Shown: piece after piece, positions 11,482-24,012 of the stretch
Layout: each line of letters starts with the position of its first letter
How positions within the stretch are numbered: the stretch's first letter is position 1
NCBI GenBank assembly: GCA_003993805.1
Contig: RSEF01000002.1
Location: 1,377,316 to 1,441,315 of the forward strand
Direction of reading: 5' to 3'
Length of the DNA: 64,000 bases
Origin: Himantopus leucocephalus
Taxonomy: Eukaryota > Chordata > Aves > Charadriiformes > Recurvirostridae
Program-made: the position numbers and the translations under genes
The notes under the pieces: model-generated
Database searches by the model: none
Told to the model about the DNA's origin: nothing
The model's input: only the letters and a program-made list of their open reading frames with translations

Positions 11482-14400
11482 GTAAGTCAGCAATTGACAT
11501 CAGAAATATTTTCCATACAGAAGTAAAAAAAAATTTTTCTTTGCTGCAGCCACTCAGGAACCTTTTGAGTTTGAACTTATTGAACTTCTCTTTGTCTCTG
11601 AGAGAGAAAGAAAGTAATATACGATTTACTTGTATTTACTTCCCTTTCAACTGTGGGAATTTAGAGGCTGGTGTTTTATTTGTATAATTACTTGCTTGTG
11701 ATTAACCCAAGAACCTCTAAAAAATGCAACATCCTGAATTGAGGCCAATGAAAATTATTTAACCTTGAGATCCCATGGAGATATGATTTCAAAGAAAATG
11801 CAATCAGCACTTGAAAGACCATGAAATTCATGCAGTTTTTGACACTAAGAATCTCAGGGAGAGTAAAAAATTAGAGCTATAGCTATATTTTTTTTTCTTG
11901 CTACTGTGTTTGATCTTTCACATTTAAACTCCGTAATAGAATTCAAATTTAAATTCTGTGTGTGTATTTTCTAATTAATTAAATGGAATATTGTTAAGTA
12001 TTGCTAGTGTCAAGGAAAATTGCTTGGACTGCTATAATATTAATGTAGTTGTCACTTTGCTAAAGGAACAGAGCTTATTTAATGCAATGCTGGAAAATCA
12101 TGTCTAAATTTTTTTTTTTATTGCCAGACTTGTATTCGCCTTTTGTTTTCCATACAAACTTAAATCCGTTACAAAAGAAAAATCTTGCAAAGCTTTCCTG
12201 TGCTTTATAGGTACAGTTTGTTGAATAAGGATAACAGTATTTTACTAGTTTATGTTGCCACCACCTTGTCTTATTTGTGGCTGATACACTGACCCCAATT
12301 TACTCAGAAGAAAAGCTTTCCTGCTGAGATTTTTCTTGAACTTCATTACCTTACAATGTAAAATGTTCATCATGTATAAAAATTTGACCTTAAATATACA
12401 CTTTTCTGCTTGGAACTGTTTAGGAATGTGGCAGGGTCTTTGTTGATTTTCCTTAATTTTGTCTGACTGGCACTTAATGTAAACTCACTGTTCGGGCTGT
12501 TTTCATCAATAACGGAAAGCAAAGGCACCTGTAGAACATCATTATTTGTCTTCAACACCTGGGATGGGAAGTGACAGTTAATTAAAGGATTACCAGGCCC
12601 TAAAGGGTCCACACAGGTGCCCACGTCCAGGATTACTAGTGCGTAAGCAGTCCTGGTACGAAACACCTAGTAAGCCACTAGAAATGTTGAAAATCAGGTT
12701 TAGAGTCTAAATACAATGCTGAAAGTTTTACTGCTACTACTACTATTGCTGTTGCCAGCTATTATTGGCACTGATTGCTTGCAGACCCCAAGATAAGGGC
12801 CAAATAAACAAGATGTTATGAATTCATCACTTGAAAGTTGCCTGTTCCTTGAAGTCACTTAAGGCAATTAGCGTGGACTGATAAAGAGGTAGGGTCAGTG
12901 GTATAATAGGTGTGCAGAGTGTGATGTCAAGGTAATTGTAGGATATGCAGTTTAGCTTTTTTCTTCTTCTTCTGTTCAGTTCTTTCAGCCTGGAAGTTGT
13001 ACCAAGAGCTTGCTGTTCAGAGCACACTTTTTAAAAGTGCAAAAATTAGCTAGCAAAACTTTAGTATTCTAATTTAGATTATAATGAGAGTAGACTTTTC
13101 AAGGCAGAATGAGGCTTCTGTCCACATAAAAGAAAAAAACTCAGAAACTTCTGTGGAAGAAAATCAGTACATATTTAGATTTTATGACAAGGAATCTCCA
13201 CAGAATTCACTGGAGGATTATTTCTGGTTGTGAACACCAAGAATTTGTTTCAGCTTGGAGGATAGCCTTTGATCATCTGCTCCTTGGTCCCTTTGAGTCT
13301 TGGGTCATCCTTAGTAAAAATAGAGACATTAACCTTTTCCTCTTCCAACATGGTTCAGTGATTGTAAATGTCATAAAATTATGTGGCACCCAAATAAGTG
13401 GATTGAGGCCAGATTGTTTAAATTCAAAGTGTCCCAACTCATGTCAGCTGCAACCTATCCTGTTTACTTGGCAATATTTGCCTCTTCTTTTTTTCCTGTC
13501 CTATTATCCACATGGTTTTAAAAGATTTTGTTTTTACATATTTTGTATATGAAAAATGCTGCTGAAGTATGCAGAAAGTCTCCAAGGAATTTCAGGTTAG
13601 CTGGTGAGTTCTTCGTCTTTATGTACAGAAATGCTAAAAGCCTCCGGGCTCCTAAAAATGAATAGCAAGATGGACTGTTTTATTCATGAGATAAACATAT
13701 TTTTCTTATGATGTGTTTGCCATGGGCAGAAACTCTTAGGCAGGCAGAAAGAAAGAGAAGTCTCAGAGCTTGAAATGAGAGGATTAATATTCCTTTCTAA
13801 TTCTAACCTGAATTTTCAAATTATTAGGCACTTCACAGTAAGTGTTTCACTTCAGGCTTCTTCGACGTTCAAGAAATAATTATCATGTCTCCTTCTTACT
13901 CTGCTACCTCTCTCAGACACGTAAATTAGTTGCTATGCTTCCCATAAATTTCTGAGTGTCTGTATTAGAACACAGGCAGAGATAAGAGAAAGTTGTGATT
14001 CTAATTTCTTTACTTGAAAACTCTCACCAATTATTTCCCATATCTCACATCCTTCAGAGAGGGAAACATTCTCTAAATGAACATTATATTCAAGGCAGAC
14101 GTTGAACTTGAAAGTCTGTTTAATTTTTTGATGTTTGGTGTTTCTTGTTTAGTCTTTTGAATTATTAGATCTTTTACTCAAATGCTGGGAACAGGTTTTG
14201 ACATCATCTCCCATGCTGGTAACACTCTAAGACTGATAATATCTGAATTTCAAAGACTGCCGTTCTTGAAGCCACTAGAGAAAATTCCAGTTCTGAGCTT
14301 CCCAGGGGCATGGATCTGTTGTCCACTTCTTCAGGCTCGTGGATGGTGGATTTTATTCTTAAATCTGCCAGTTTTCCGTTATGTGACTTTTGGCCTCATA

Positions 14401-16268
14401 AGCCTTTATTTCTCCATTCACGTCTTGGAAGTCAGAGTAACAGGAAGTATTAGAAGACTTCACAAAATACAATTTGTAGGAAATGTGTTGACAGCATTGC
14501 TTACGTGTTTGGGACCGATAGACTACTGTAAACATTCCTTAGTTTTGCACATCATTGTGTAAGTTCCAAGCCAAGCATTTAAGTGAAAATATTTCAGAAA
14601 CAGTGGGGCTGCACAGACCAATACTGGGCCGGTTGCCATGTTTTAAGTCACCACTTTGGGGCATACCTTATTAAAAAAATGCAGATATAGTGTTTATTGC
14701 AGATGATACTTTAGATAAAGTTTAGTAGTAGGTAAGAACATTGTGGTGTAGATTTGTATATGAGTTAAGAAATAAAAACTTAAGAAAGAAATTAAGTATG
14801 AAGGCCTTTATAAACTAAAAATCATATTCAATATATAAAAAAAATCCTGTTAAAGAATATTAAAACTAGTTTATTACAGATTTAAAGATGAATTAGCTTC
14901 TCTTGACCATTATTTGCCAATGCAGTATTGTTCCCTAATGTACATTTACCTATTTTTTTGTCCAACCAATTATTGTTGTCCAACCAATATATGTATTCTG
15001 AGAGAGCATCCACTATTTCTTTTAGAAGATTAGTTTTCAGGGTATGATTATAGATCTGTGTAAGATCAGTGCCTGTTGCTGATCACACTTAATTTAGTCT
15101 TCCCTTGATTTTGGGCCATTGCTCTTAACGATAATAATAGTTTCATTTTAATCATTCCTTATAAATCAGACACCATCTTTAGGATTAATCTCCTAGAAGT
15201 GGAGGTTGTGCATATCATCTCTTGACCTGTATTACAAGTGTATTGTCATAGAACATACAGACATAGGCTAGCAAGCTTACAGTTGCTGAGCTTAAGTACC
15301 CATAAGAGCAGTCTAACCATCACTATGAGTAACATAAGCTCATTCAGATCCCCCAAATGCAACACACTGCTGTTAACACGTGACCTAGGTGAATTAACTT
15401 CCCTCAAATTTCTGTTTTGTTTCTGACTTCAGAAGAGACCTACCTGCTGTGCCCAGGGTTTGTTGAAGAGGAAGTTGTTCTAGATACAGCTCTATTCACT
15501 GGATCTGGTTATTTTCAGTAACATCCAAGGCGCCTTCTTAAATGCCTAAAATGAGATTTAAGGTGGTTCACCTTGAGGAATATTTCTAGAAAGCCCATGT
15601 TGCAGTGGTGGTTTCGGTTGCATCTCTCTCTTTAGAGCTCTTTAGGTGCTGAACAGCAGCACCACATCCTCCTGTCACCTGTTCAGTCTGGTGCTGAGAA
15701 GCGTTCATACTGCGTGCATAGCGAGTGCTCTCATGGCGTTTCATTCAGATGCTCGATTCTCAGAGAAAAGTCAGATTCAACTGTACCTTTATACCTGGTG
15801 TGTCAGTGACAATACTAACTCCCTGTTCAACTTACAGGACTTTTTTGGCCATCCGAGTTGTCTCTTTCTTGACTATAGAAGGATCTGAGATTACCTAAAT
15901 GATAATTTTCTAAGGCAACTTGCCATAGCCTCGTTNGATTCAACTGTACCTTTATACCTGGTGTGTCAGTGACAATACTAGCTCCCTGTTCAACTTACAG
16001 GACTTTTTTGGCCATCCAAGTTGTCTCTTTCTTGACTATAGAAGGATCTGAGATACCTAAATGATAATTTTCTAAGGCAACTTGCCAGAGCCTCTTTTAG
16101 GCATTACAACATCTAAATAGTCTCTAAAAAAAAATGCTTTTGTTCTTTTAGTTACAAACCTGCTATGAATCTGCCTATACTGTAATTGAGGCAGTTTGCC
16201 CTCATTAGAGTGAGCTTCCCAATGCACATTTTGATACTTGTGTGTTTCTTGCATTTCCTGGGCTGCAG
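11482..16268 (+). other. MINDY4 intron D-E
   Basis: A 4.8-kb AT-rich intron. It contains the duplicated segment at 15774-16096 around a single N. Open frames of 98-126 codons (12370-12666 minus, 13184-13552 plus, 14182-14562 plus) have no features I recognise; no known repeat was identified. Confidence 0.75.
15774..16096. repeat. Direct duplication of about 160 bp across a single N
   Basis: The block starting GATTCAACTGTACCTTTATA at 15774 is repeated from 15937, directly after an N at 15936, with a few substitutions and one 1-base indel (GAGATTACC versus GAGATACC). This is an assembly-type unmerged overlap. It lies 170 bp upstream of MINDY4 exon E, so the real intron is probably about 160 bp shorter. 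Confidence 0.92.
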
Positions 16269-16370
16269 TTGTCTTCAGCCTTCAGAAGTCCACAGGACCA
16301 AATGCCTCACCATGGCTATTGCAGACATATTGTGGCGTGCGGGAGGCAATGAAAAAGCAATTGTGGCACT
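16269..16370 (+). CDS. MINDY4: MINDY4 coding exon E
   Basis: This 102-nt exon lies between a CTGCAG acceptor and a GTAAGTAAG donor. Its first base completes the Arg codon left open by the previous exon and it ends two bases into a Leu codon. It encodes [20 protein letters not shown] followed by [13 protein letters not shown]. The R-C-L-x-x-A-x-A-D-I-x-W-R-A-G-G block is a strong match to mammalian MINDY-4. Confidence 0.96.
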
Positions 16371-17354
16371 GTAAGTAAGAGAAGCAGTTTTAGTTATTGT
16401 ACGATGCTGCTATACTTGTGTCTGTTATAGATGTACATAGTTCACACAATGAAAGTTTTGTAAGATGTATTTATGCAGTCTAAAATGGCTCAGGGAGAAA
16501 TGCAAAATGTCATTTCTGCAGTCCCAGTAGCTGGGACAGAACAAATTCTTTGAAACTGCTGTGAAAGATCATTTCATTTAGGCTAGGATTCCTCCAAAAA
16601 TCTTTACCAAGAGTTTTTTTTCCAGATGCAGCATTTTACTCCAACAATTTTGTATTGCAGGATATTCTGTTATGGCTGGGATTAATTTCCTTTTGCTGTA
16701 GCTGCCTTCTCGTTACTTAGTTTATGCTATGCAATTAGGCTGCTTGTACACAGCACATATAACTTTTAGATAGCTAGCTTTGACTGTGCTGGATCCTTCA
16801 TGACATTTTTAAGTGAGCCAGGTTTTCTGAGAATAGGTCATTTCTTTTATTAGATCAACTAAGGCAGCTGAAAAATAACAGAGACGCTTTTGGGCACGGA
16901 AGTCCTTCTTCAAACCTGAAATAGAAGCAGCAAATTCAAAGACATTTCAAATTATATTTTGCATATTTTACGTCTATAAAATGCTTCATCTGTGATATTG
17001 TACATATGTTCTTCTCCTTGTTTTAATGTCATTGCTCTAATACTCTTTTCCAATAAGAGCTGTCATTAGCATCTAAAACTTATATTTATCCTCTTTCTGT
17101 ACAGAGAAACTTATAATTCAATTAAATAGACTGAGAGAGCACAGCACAGCAAAAGTATATGCTTTATCGGTAGAAGTTTGTTTAATATGTAACACGAACT
17201 TATTATGCAAGAGGTCCTTTTTTAAGAAAGTGGTTAAAATAATAATACAAAATCTCTGGCTCATCATTCAGTTCATATAACATGTTGTTTTCTCTTTAAA
17301 GCCATTTTGTTCCTTTTAACACGAGCTTTGGTTTTGTCTGAATATCCTCTTCAG
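16371..17354 (+). other. MINDY4 intron E-F
   Basis: A 984-bp intron with no recognised repeat, exon or RNA gene. Confidence 0.8.
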
Positions 17355-17418
17355 GCCATCAGGAAGACAGCAGTTCACTCCCGTAGGAAAATACAAGGCA
17401 GATGGAATCTTAGAAACT
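17355..17418 (+). CDS. MINDY4: MINDY4 coding exon F
   Basis: This 64-nt exon lies between CCTCTTCAG and GTAAGG. It completes the split Leu codon and then encodes PSGRQQFTPVGKYKADGILE and a final Thr, ending in phase 0. In mammals GKYKADGVLET is followed by about 45 residues that include an F-E-V-G-P-Y-G motif. That continuation is not in the next exon found, so at least one exon is missing downstream. Confidence 0.95.
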
Positions 17419-17649
17419 GTAAGGCTCTGTGTAACTCACAGTAACATTCTCCATATATCCTTTTTCTGGCTTTTCTTATTTTAGTACAATGAATTGGATT
17501 TCCATTCCTCTCTTAGTGTTTTAAAATCTTTTATGTCAAATTAGTTATTTTCATCCAAAACCCAATAGGAAATAACACAGTCCTGTAGTCTGTCTGGCTC
17601 TGAGTTTTCCCAGTGTCTGTGGGCAATTGGGCTCTCTGAAGTCCTTTCT

Positions 17650-17862
17650 GTTCCCTCTACCTTTCAAGCTTATAAACTGTGCCTACTTCTATTAGTATGC
17701 AGTAAAGGTGAACACAGATCCTTTCAAGTTGACCAGTATGGCCATGAGCACCAAGNGTTCCCTCTACCTTTCAAGCTTATAAACTGTGCCTACTTCTATT
17801 GGTATGCAGTAAAGGTGAACACAGATCCTTTCAAGTTGGCCAGTATGGCCATGAGCACCAAG
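17650..17862. repeat. Direct duplication of 106 bp across a single N
   Basis: Bases 17650-17755 and 17757-17862 are near identical (two visible differences: ATTAGTATG versus ATTGGTATG, and TTGACC versus TTGGCC), separated by an N at 17756. Same type of scar as at 5158 and 15936. Confidence 0.92.
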
Positions 17863-18523
17863 AGATAGTATTTTCTTCTTGTCTCACACAGAATTCTTTG
17901 CTTTTTTTTTTCCTCCAGAAGCTCCAAATGGCAAAAAAATTTCCAATTATGCCTTTATTTCCATCTGAAGCTCTNAGGGTGAAAGCAACAGAAAGCCTTG
18001 GCTATAACATGCACTTCCAAGAGACAAGGTAGATTATTTAATTAATATGTTAATATAATTCTAAGCAGCTGGCTGTTTCAGAGGACAACTAACACCATTA
18101 TGCTGCCTCTAAGTACTGCTTATCAAAGGTCACGTGGACGTAGCCACAGTGAAAGTGTGATGGAAAGGGATATAGTCCAGACTGCTTGATCTTTCCTCAC
18201 ACAGTGTTCGCAAGACTGTAATTTCTGTCAAAAGCTGAAGATGGAAAAATAGACAATGTTGAAGTAAGGGCCTGGATCTCTGAACTCTCCTGAACTTCGT
18301 GTTAAATAGGAGTATTCATGGGAGTATTCTCTGGGTATGGTAAGAAGTGCCCAGATACACGCCTGCTATAGGTGGCTCACCACATAGGTACAAACTCCTG
18401 AGCTACTTGCCCATTCTATGTCTCGTAAAGCTGCAGTATTCCTATATTTGTCCTAGGAATTATTTTTCATTGCATAAAAAATGCTTAAAATTGAACCAAA
18501 CTGTCTGTTCACCAAACTTAAAA

Positions 18524-18623
18524 NNNNNNNNNNNNNNNNNNNNNNNNNNNNNNNNNNNNNNNNNNNNNNNNNNNNNNNNNNNNNNNNNNNNNNNNNNNNN
18601 NNNNNNNNNNNNNNNNNNNNNNN
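18524..18623. other. Assembly gap of 100 N
   Basis: Exactly 100 N, the usual placeholder for a gap of unknown size. The right edge is ATATATATATAC, so an AT repeat probably caused the break. It lies in the interval that should hold the missing MINDY4 coding segment. Confidence 0.97.
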
Positions 18624-21213
18624 ATATATATATACTGTTAAAGTGGCAGTGATCAGCCCATCATATATGATACAAATGACTCCCATCTAAACATTAGCCA
18701 TGAGGTCTAAGGTAGTTGCCTGTGCTCCCTGTCTTGACAGTTGAAAGCAAGACTCCTTTAGAGGGTTATTTATTTCATGTACTTTAGATATCAGTCTTAG
18801 GTAGGGATGGATAACTTACTTGTCATGCCCCAATCTCTCCATCAATGCTAATGATAAAGAACGGCTAATATAAAATAAATGGATTAGGCAGCTAATTTTT
18901 AGATGGTTTTAAGTAAGCATCCTGGTATGACAAATCTGGTCTCAGTTTATTGGTGTAATAAATATGCTGAACTCTAACTAAGGGATAGTCTTTATAGCCT
19001 TTTGTAAAAAAGTAATTGAGGCTTGCCCAAGCACAGTTGCAGTTAATTGTGCTTTTATGCAGATTAAACATATTTCTGTGGTGCTGTGAATACTAGAGCA
19101 GGTCAGAATATAAAAGCTTTCTTCATTTTGTCAAATTCCACTTCTGTAAAAATCTCCTAGAGTTACCTGCAAGTGAAAAGAACTGTTCCCTGACAACTTG
19201 CAATAACAGCTGCACTTGAAAGCAGCACAGGTTTGATTTATGTAAGCTTTTATTTCTTTAATCTCTGGATGGTCTTGAAAATAAATAGCAACTTCGTCCA
19301 AATTTATGATACGCATTCGGTTGCTCACCTTCTCAGAGTCCTACTAGTGTTTGCAGATTGTTTTTTGGCTTTCTTGTCATTTCTTCCTTTCTTTTGCTTA
19401 CAGTAACGCTACAGGCCATTGGCTTAACTCCACTTTCGCACTCTAACACAAATGATGCGATACTTTTATAGCATATGTCATTTATTCTCATTTTTCTGAG
19501 CTAATTACAGCAGAGAGGTCCAGATTAGTAAGGGTATTTGAGCAAGTAATGATATATTTGGCATTTGGTAGGATCACCAAAAGCAGCAATGCAATTGCAA
19601 TTGATTACGTTGCTTTGCTTGCTATAAAATGGCAAACATTCTTTAATAATATAAGCAAGGGGCTTATTTTTCCCATCACCTCTTGATTCTTAGCAGATGG
19701 GTTATGACAAGGTGAATCAATAACCTCTGATTATATTTGGGGGAGCTAAATGTCTAAAGTGAACATGAAAATTCCTTATATTGCCTATTTGCATTTTTAG
19801 GTATCTAAATATTTTCACAATGCTGGTCCACAAAGTCAGAATTGTTTATAAAATGTAGCTGTATTTTAAAGAAGAGTCATGACTTTCTCACAGAACTTCA
19901 TTTTAAAGTACCATTACTCTTCTAGCTTGGTATTGTGTAATACACTGCATTGGTACCTATCTTTTGTTTATAGGAAACAAGATTTTTTTTCTATCACTAG
20001 ATACAGTGGAACGTGTTTTCAGACCTTTACATAAATTTTAGAAGTGCAAACTAAATTTTGACTATGTAATTTTCAGTAACAGGTTTGAATGACTATGTCA
20101 TAGTACTTCTCTTAGGATATTAAAAATAACAAGACAAATAACTCACTGCTCATATCGTCAAGAAATATGTACCATTAAGTGAGTGTTACAGGCATGGTAA
20201 GTAATTATTTACATAACTGGCATAGTTCTGGATAAATAGTTGAAGACAAATAAGTTGTTTTAGGTAATGGAATTTTCACCCAGTAATAGAGCTCACTGGG
20301 ATTTTGTTTTGTCCCAGTTTTTTAACAGAAAATCAGTGCTCTTGTTGGTGGTTGTTTTCTTAAAAATGAAAATGCCAGAGAAGTTTCATTTTCCCTGATT
20401 TTTTGTGCATATTCTATTGAAAATCTAGACAGATTATTTAATTTTAGTTGAGAAGCTGACATATTTTAGTATCTCAAATCATGTTGAAATGCTTCTGTTT
20501 GGGTCAGTTCTTCACCATGTGCCCACAGTGCTGACTCTGTGGGGTCCCTCGGTCAATATCTCTTCTAAAACTAATTGACATTTCTTGTGAGCACGTTGAA
20601 GACTAAGAATCCAAAAAGTTGGGTTCTGTCATGGAAATTCTCAAGCTTTAAAACAAACTACAGTCCTTTTTTTTTTTCCACAGTGTAAGTAACTTTCAGT
20701 ACTGGGAGATGAGGAGTCCAAAAGTATGAAGAAGTTCAAATAAATTTAGACAAATGACTGGAAAGTACGTGCTTCAGTACCTTTAAGCCCACCTGTCTAG
20801 ATGTAATCTCCACGAGCCCCATTTTTGTGTTCTGCCTTGATGTGTGCTACTGCTGCTGCTGACTGCATGTTGGGATATGCTGACTTTTGGTCTGGCTCCA
20901 TACCTTTTACATTGTTACTGATTTTTCTTGTAAACGGAAATTCCGGATTTCAGCTAGGTCTATCGGGCAGTTGTTCTAAATCACTGACGATCTAAGTATT
21001 TTTATTTAATGGGAACGCATGCCAGGAAATGCAGGGTTTTGCACTGCTTTGTAGATTTTGGTAATGAGTTTATCATACTGCGTGCACTAATGATCATCAC
21101 TGGTAGAACTGATAACAAATGGCCAAAGAGGAGTGAGAATTCCTGAGGAAGTTGCTGAGAACGTGTTGTTGCTTCTGGTACAGGAAGGAATGCTAGTCGC
21201 TAACAATTGTAAT

Positions 21214-21240
21214 CTTTTTTTTTTTTTTTTTTTTTTTTTT
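21214..21240. repeat. Poly-T run (27 T)
   Basis: An uninterrupted T-run. It could be the complement of a poly-A tail of a minus-strand insertion, but no element body was recognised next to it. Confidence 0.85.
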
Positions 21241-23951
21241 ACAACCAGTATAAAATTAAAAAATAGTGGGCGTATTGTACTAGCTCAGGGGACTAATCTT
21301 CCTGAATGTGCAAAATGTGTACCAAAATTTTCATGTTGTTAAGTGCTACAAGATATTTTCCATGTACCTGGGAAAGACTGAGCTTAAAAGTGGGCTGCGA
21401 GCCCCCATGCGGGCCTTACCGTCACATCTGAGAATGGCACATTACATGTAGGAAAGTTATGAATACTCAGGAGTGGTTTACACTGACCCAGCAAGGACAG
21501 CTTCAGTAAACCCCACAGTCTTACTGAAGTTACAGCGTATACTGGAACTGCGGCACAACCTTTCTCTGCTAGATGCTGTCACATCACCTCTAACACTTGG
21601 CACCTTCCTGTCTGGGTTTATTCATGCAAAACCATTGCGATATTGGGACGTGGCTGATTCTGATCCATTCATCGTAAAGCCTTCTTTAAATTGCAGCATC
21701 TTACCAACTAGTCACACTGTCTGCTTTCATTGCCATATTTTTCTTTATCACTGCAATAACTTTATTGCATAAACCCATCATTACTAAAACCTATTATGGC
21801 AAAGAACATAGTGGATGAGAAAATTCCTTTGGTCAAATTCCTTTGTGGAAAAGCGGGGTATTGTTGTTTTCAAGCTACCTGCAGAAAATAAAGAGAGCCT
21901 CGTCTGTAACACAGACTCATTGTGTTACTCACAAATTTGATGACCAATAGAAACAAAACAGCAGTGTTTGCAGTCTCTTTTGTCGACTTAGGGATACTTT
22001 ATCACTTACTGATAGCAGATCACAAATGTAATTCTGCAGTCAGCATTGGTCATTTGGGTATCTTTTCAGTTTTTTTCTCTGTGGTGTTTGTGTGAGAATA
22101 AATAAAACAATGGCTTCATCTGTGGGAAAAAAAAGGAGAGTGATTTTGCAAGTCAAGAGGAGGCTGTGTACTTCATTAAGGCTGGCCACTTCTAAACCTA
22201 GGAAAATATGCGTCAATACCTTTTTCCTTATTGTGTTTCCACAGCACTAATAACTATCCTTCTGTAGTCTTCACTGCTCCAGAAATGTGTACAGCCCTGT
22301 TTCAAAGTTACTTGTGCTGTTTCCATTTCTGAGTTTGGGAGTTTTGGTTGTTTGGGGTTTTGTGGTTNTTTTTTTTTCCCAAAAGCCAACACCTTTTTAT
22401 TAAATGGAATAAATCACATTTTGATTCCTTATCAGTACAGGACTTCTCACACCAAATAGGTCTGCCCTTAGTTATTAGTAAATTATCTAGTTCTCTGAAA
22501 TCTTCAGTTTTTACCAAGGGGACTCATATGATTAAAACTATATTGTTCTGTGCCCTTAAGCATGTATTCTTCATTCCTGTGGTGCCATTTTACTGAGCTG
22601 AGGAAGTTAAATTTCCTTAGTCTTTCATTCTAATCCATCCTTGTAATGAACACACACAAGCATCAAATCATGTTAATAGCTGTCCAGTACACCTATTCCA
22701 TCTCAAAAAATATCCTTCATGTAATAAATGAAGCTGAGATGCACTCGGCATGTTATAGGGGAGAGAAGTTTGAGCTTGTTTGAACTTAATGTGAGAGCAA
22801 AGCCTGATCAGACAGGCTAAAGGCCCAGTGGCTACAATCCCTCTCTGGCTATGCAGAGCATCTAGCTTCAGCGTTTACAGAACTAGTATACCTTTCTGAC
22901 TGAATAACTTGCTCATCTGAGGAATCTGATTTTTAAGTGCTCTGAGGTTGTGGATGCATTGTTATCATTATTATGCCCCATGCTATGCTCAAATATATCT
23001 GTTTGTCAACTTGTTTTGCTTCTGTAATTACTTGTCTAATTGCAAGCCGTATTCCAAGAATCTTCCTGCTTTGGTTCATTGGCAAACTATTTTTATCAAT
23101 TTAAAAAAACATATAACAGCTCTGTCTTTACCTCCGTAAGGCAGCATTTTGCTGTGAGACGTAGCATTATATATGTACAGTTTATATTTATAGTACAGTA
23201 ATACCTGTGGGCTGTAACAAAGATCAGCAGCTCTCCTTGCCAAAGAGTCAGAAAGAGTAAAGCCACATCCAGAGTCACCTCAGTGTGCCACCTACTACTC
23301 CCCGGTAACTCTGACAGAAGAAGTACGCTAACTTAGAGGGAAAACAGATGTGTTCATCCTTGTTTCACACAGGAGAAAGTTATTTCAGATTTGCTGCAGG
23401 GTAAGAGCATGTATATATGCAATTGCTACGGGTCACACTCTCCCTGGCCTTAAGATCTGTTATTTCCCCATATCCACACAATTCCTGCTCTACAGTTTTC
23501 ATAGAACAGGGGGGACATGTGACAAATGGGAAGCAGAAGCCTGTGGGAATTGATTCATCAAAGAGCTTCCAGATACGTATAATCTGTTGGGCATGTGCTG
23601 TAAGCGTGTGAGCACATTGTTTTACTGTGGCCAGAAAGAGGTGTAAATTGACTACCGAACTTTGGCATCTCCAGCCGTGATGTTACCTGCCTTTCAGACA
23701 TGATTTGCTGGCCCGTTTTCATCTGGGTTATTTGATATTGCTGCAGGGACAGAATAAGCACCCTTAATTAACCACACACTTCATTGTGATGAATAAATAA
23801 TCTCAAAAATGGTATTAAAATTATAAAATATTAGTGCAATTGAAACATATTGAAAGCCAAGTGCTGTGAAGACTATCGTTACTCAGTAAGACAGCTTTTT
23901 ATTGAGATGTGTAACAGAAGATAATCATCATTGCAGTAATCTGTATCAAGC

Positions 23952-24012
23952 CCTTTCTTTCTGTATCCTTTCTGTATCCTTTTCTATATCCTTTCTGTAT
24001 CTTTTTCTGTAT
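23952..24012. repeat. Short minisatellite, unit about 11-12 bp
   Basis: About five imperfect copies of a CTTTCTGTATCC-like unit in tandem (CTTTCTTTCTGTATCC, TTTCTGTATCC, TTTTCTATATCC, TTTCTGTAT, CTTTTTCTGTAT). Confidence 0.85.

Noticed and set aside
14182..14562. 126-codon open frame on the + strand in intron D-E
   Set aside because: No recognisable motif, no splice context; the length is expected by chance in 64 kb.
17419..17485. Read-through of exon F (ETVRLCVTHS...) as the start of the missing coding segment
   Set aside because: Only a vague resemblance to the mammalian ETLTLHSLTC; the GTAAGG donor is good and the frame soon ends in a stop.
17799..18032. Open frame containing SFQVGQYGHEHQ, resembling the missing MINDY4 FEVGPYG block
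   Set aside because: Similarity stops after seven residues. The same words occur in both copies of the assembly duplication, there are no splice sites in a suitable phase, and the continuation does not match the family.
18347..18690. Open frames running through the 100-N gap
   Set aside because: They exist only because N codons are not read as stops.
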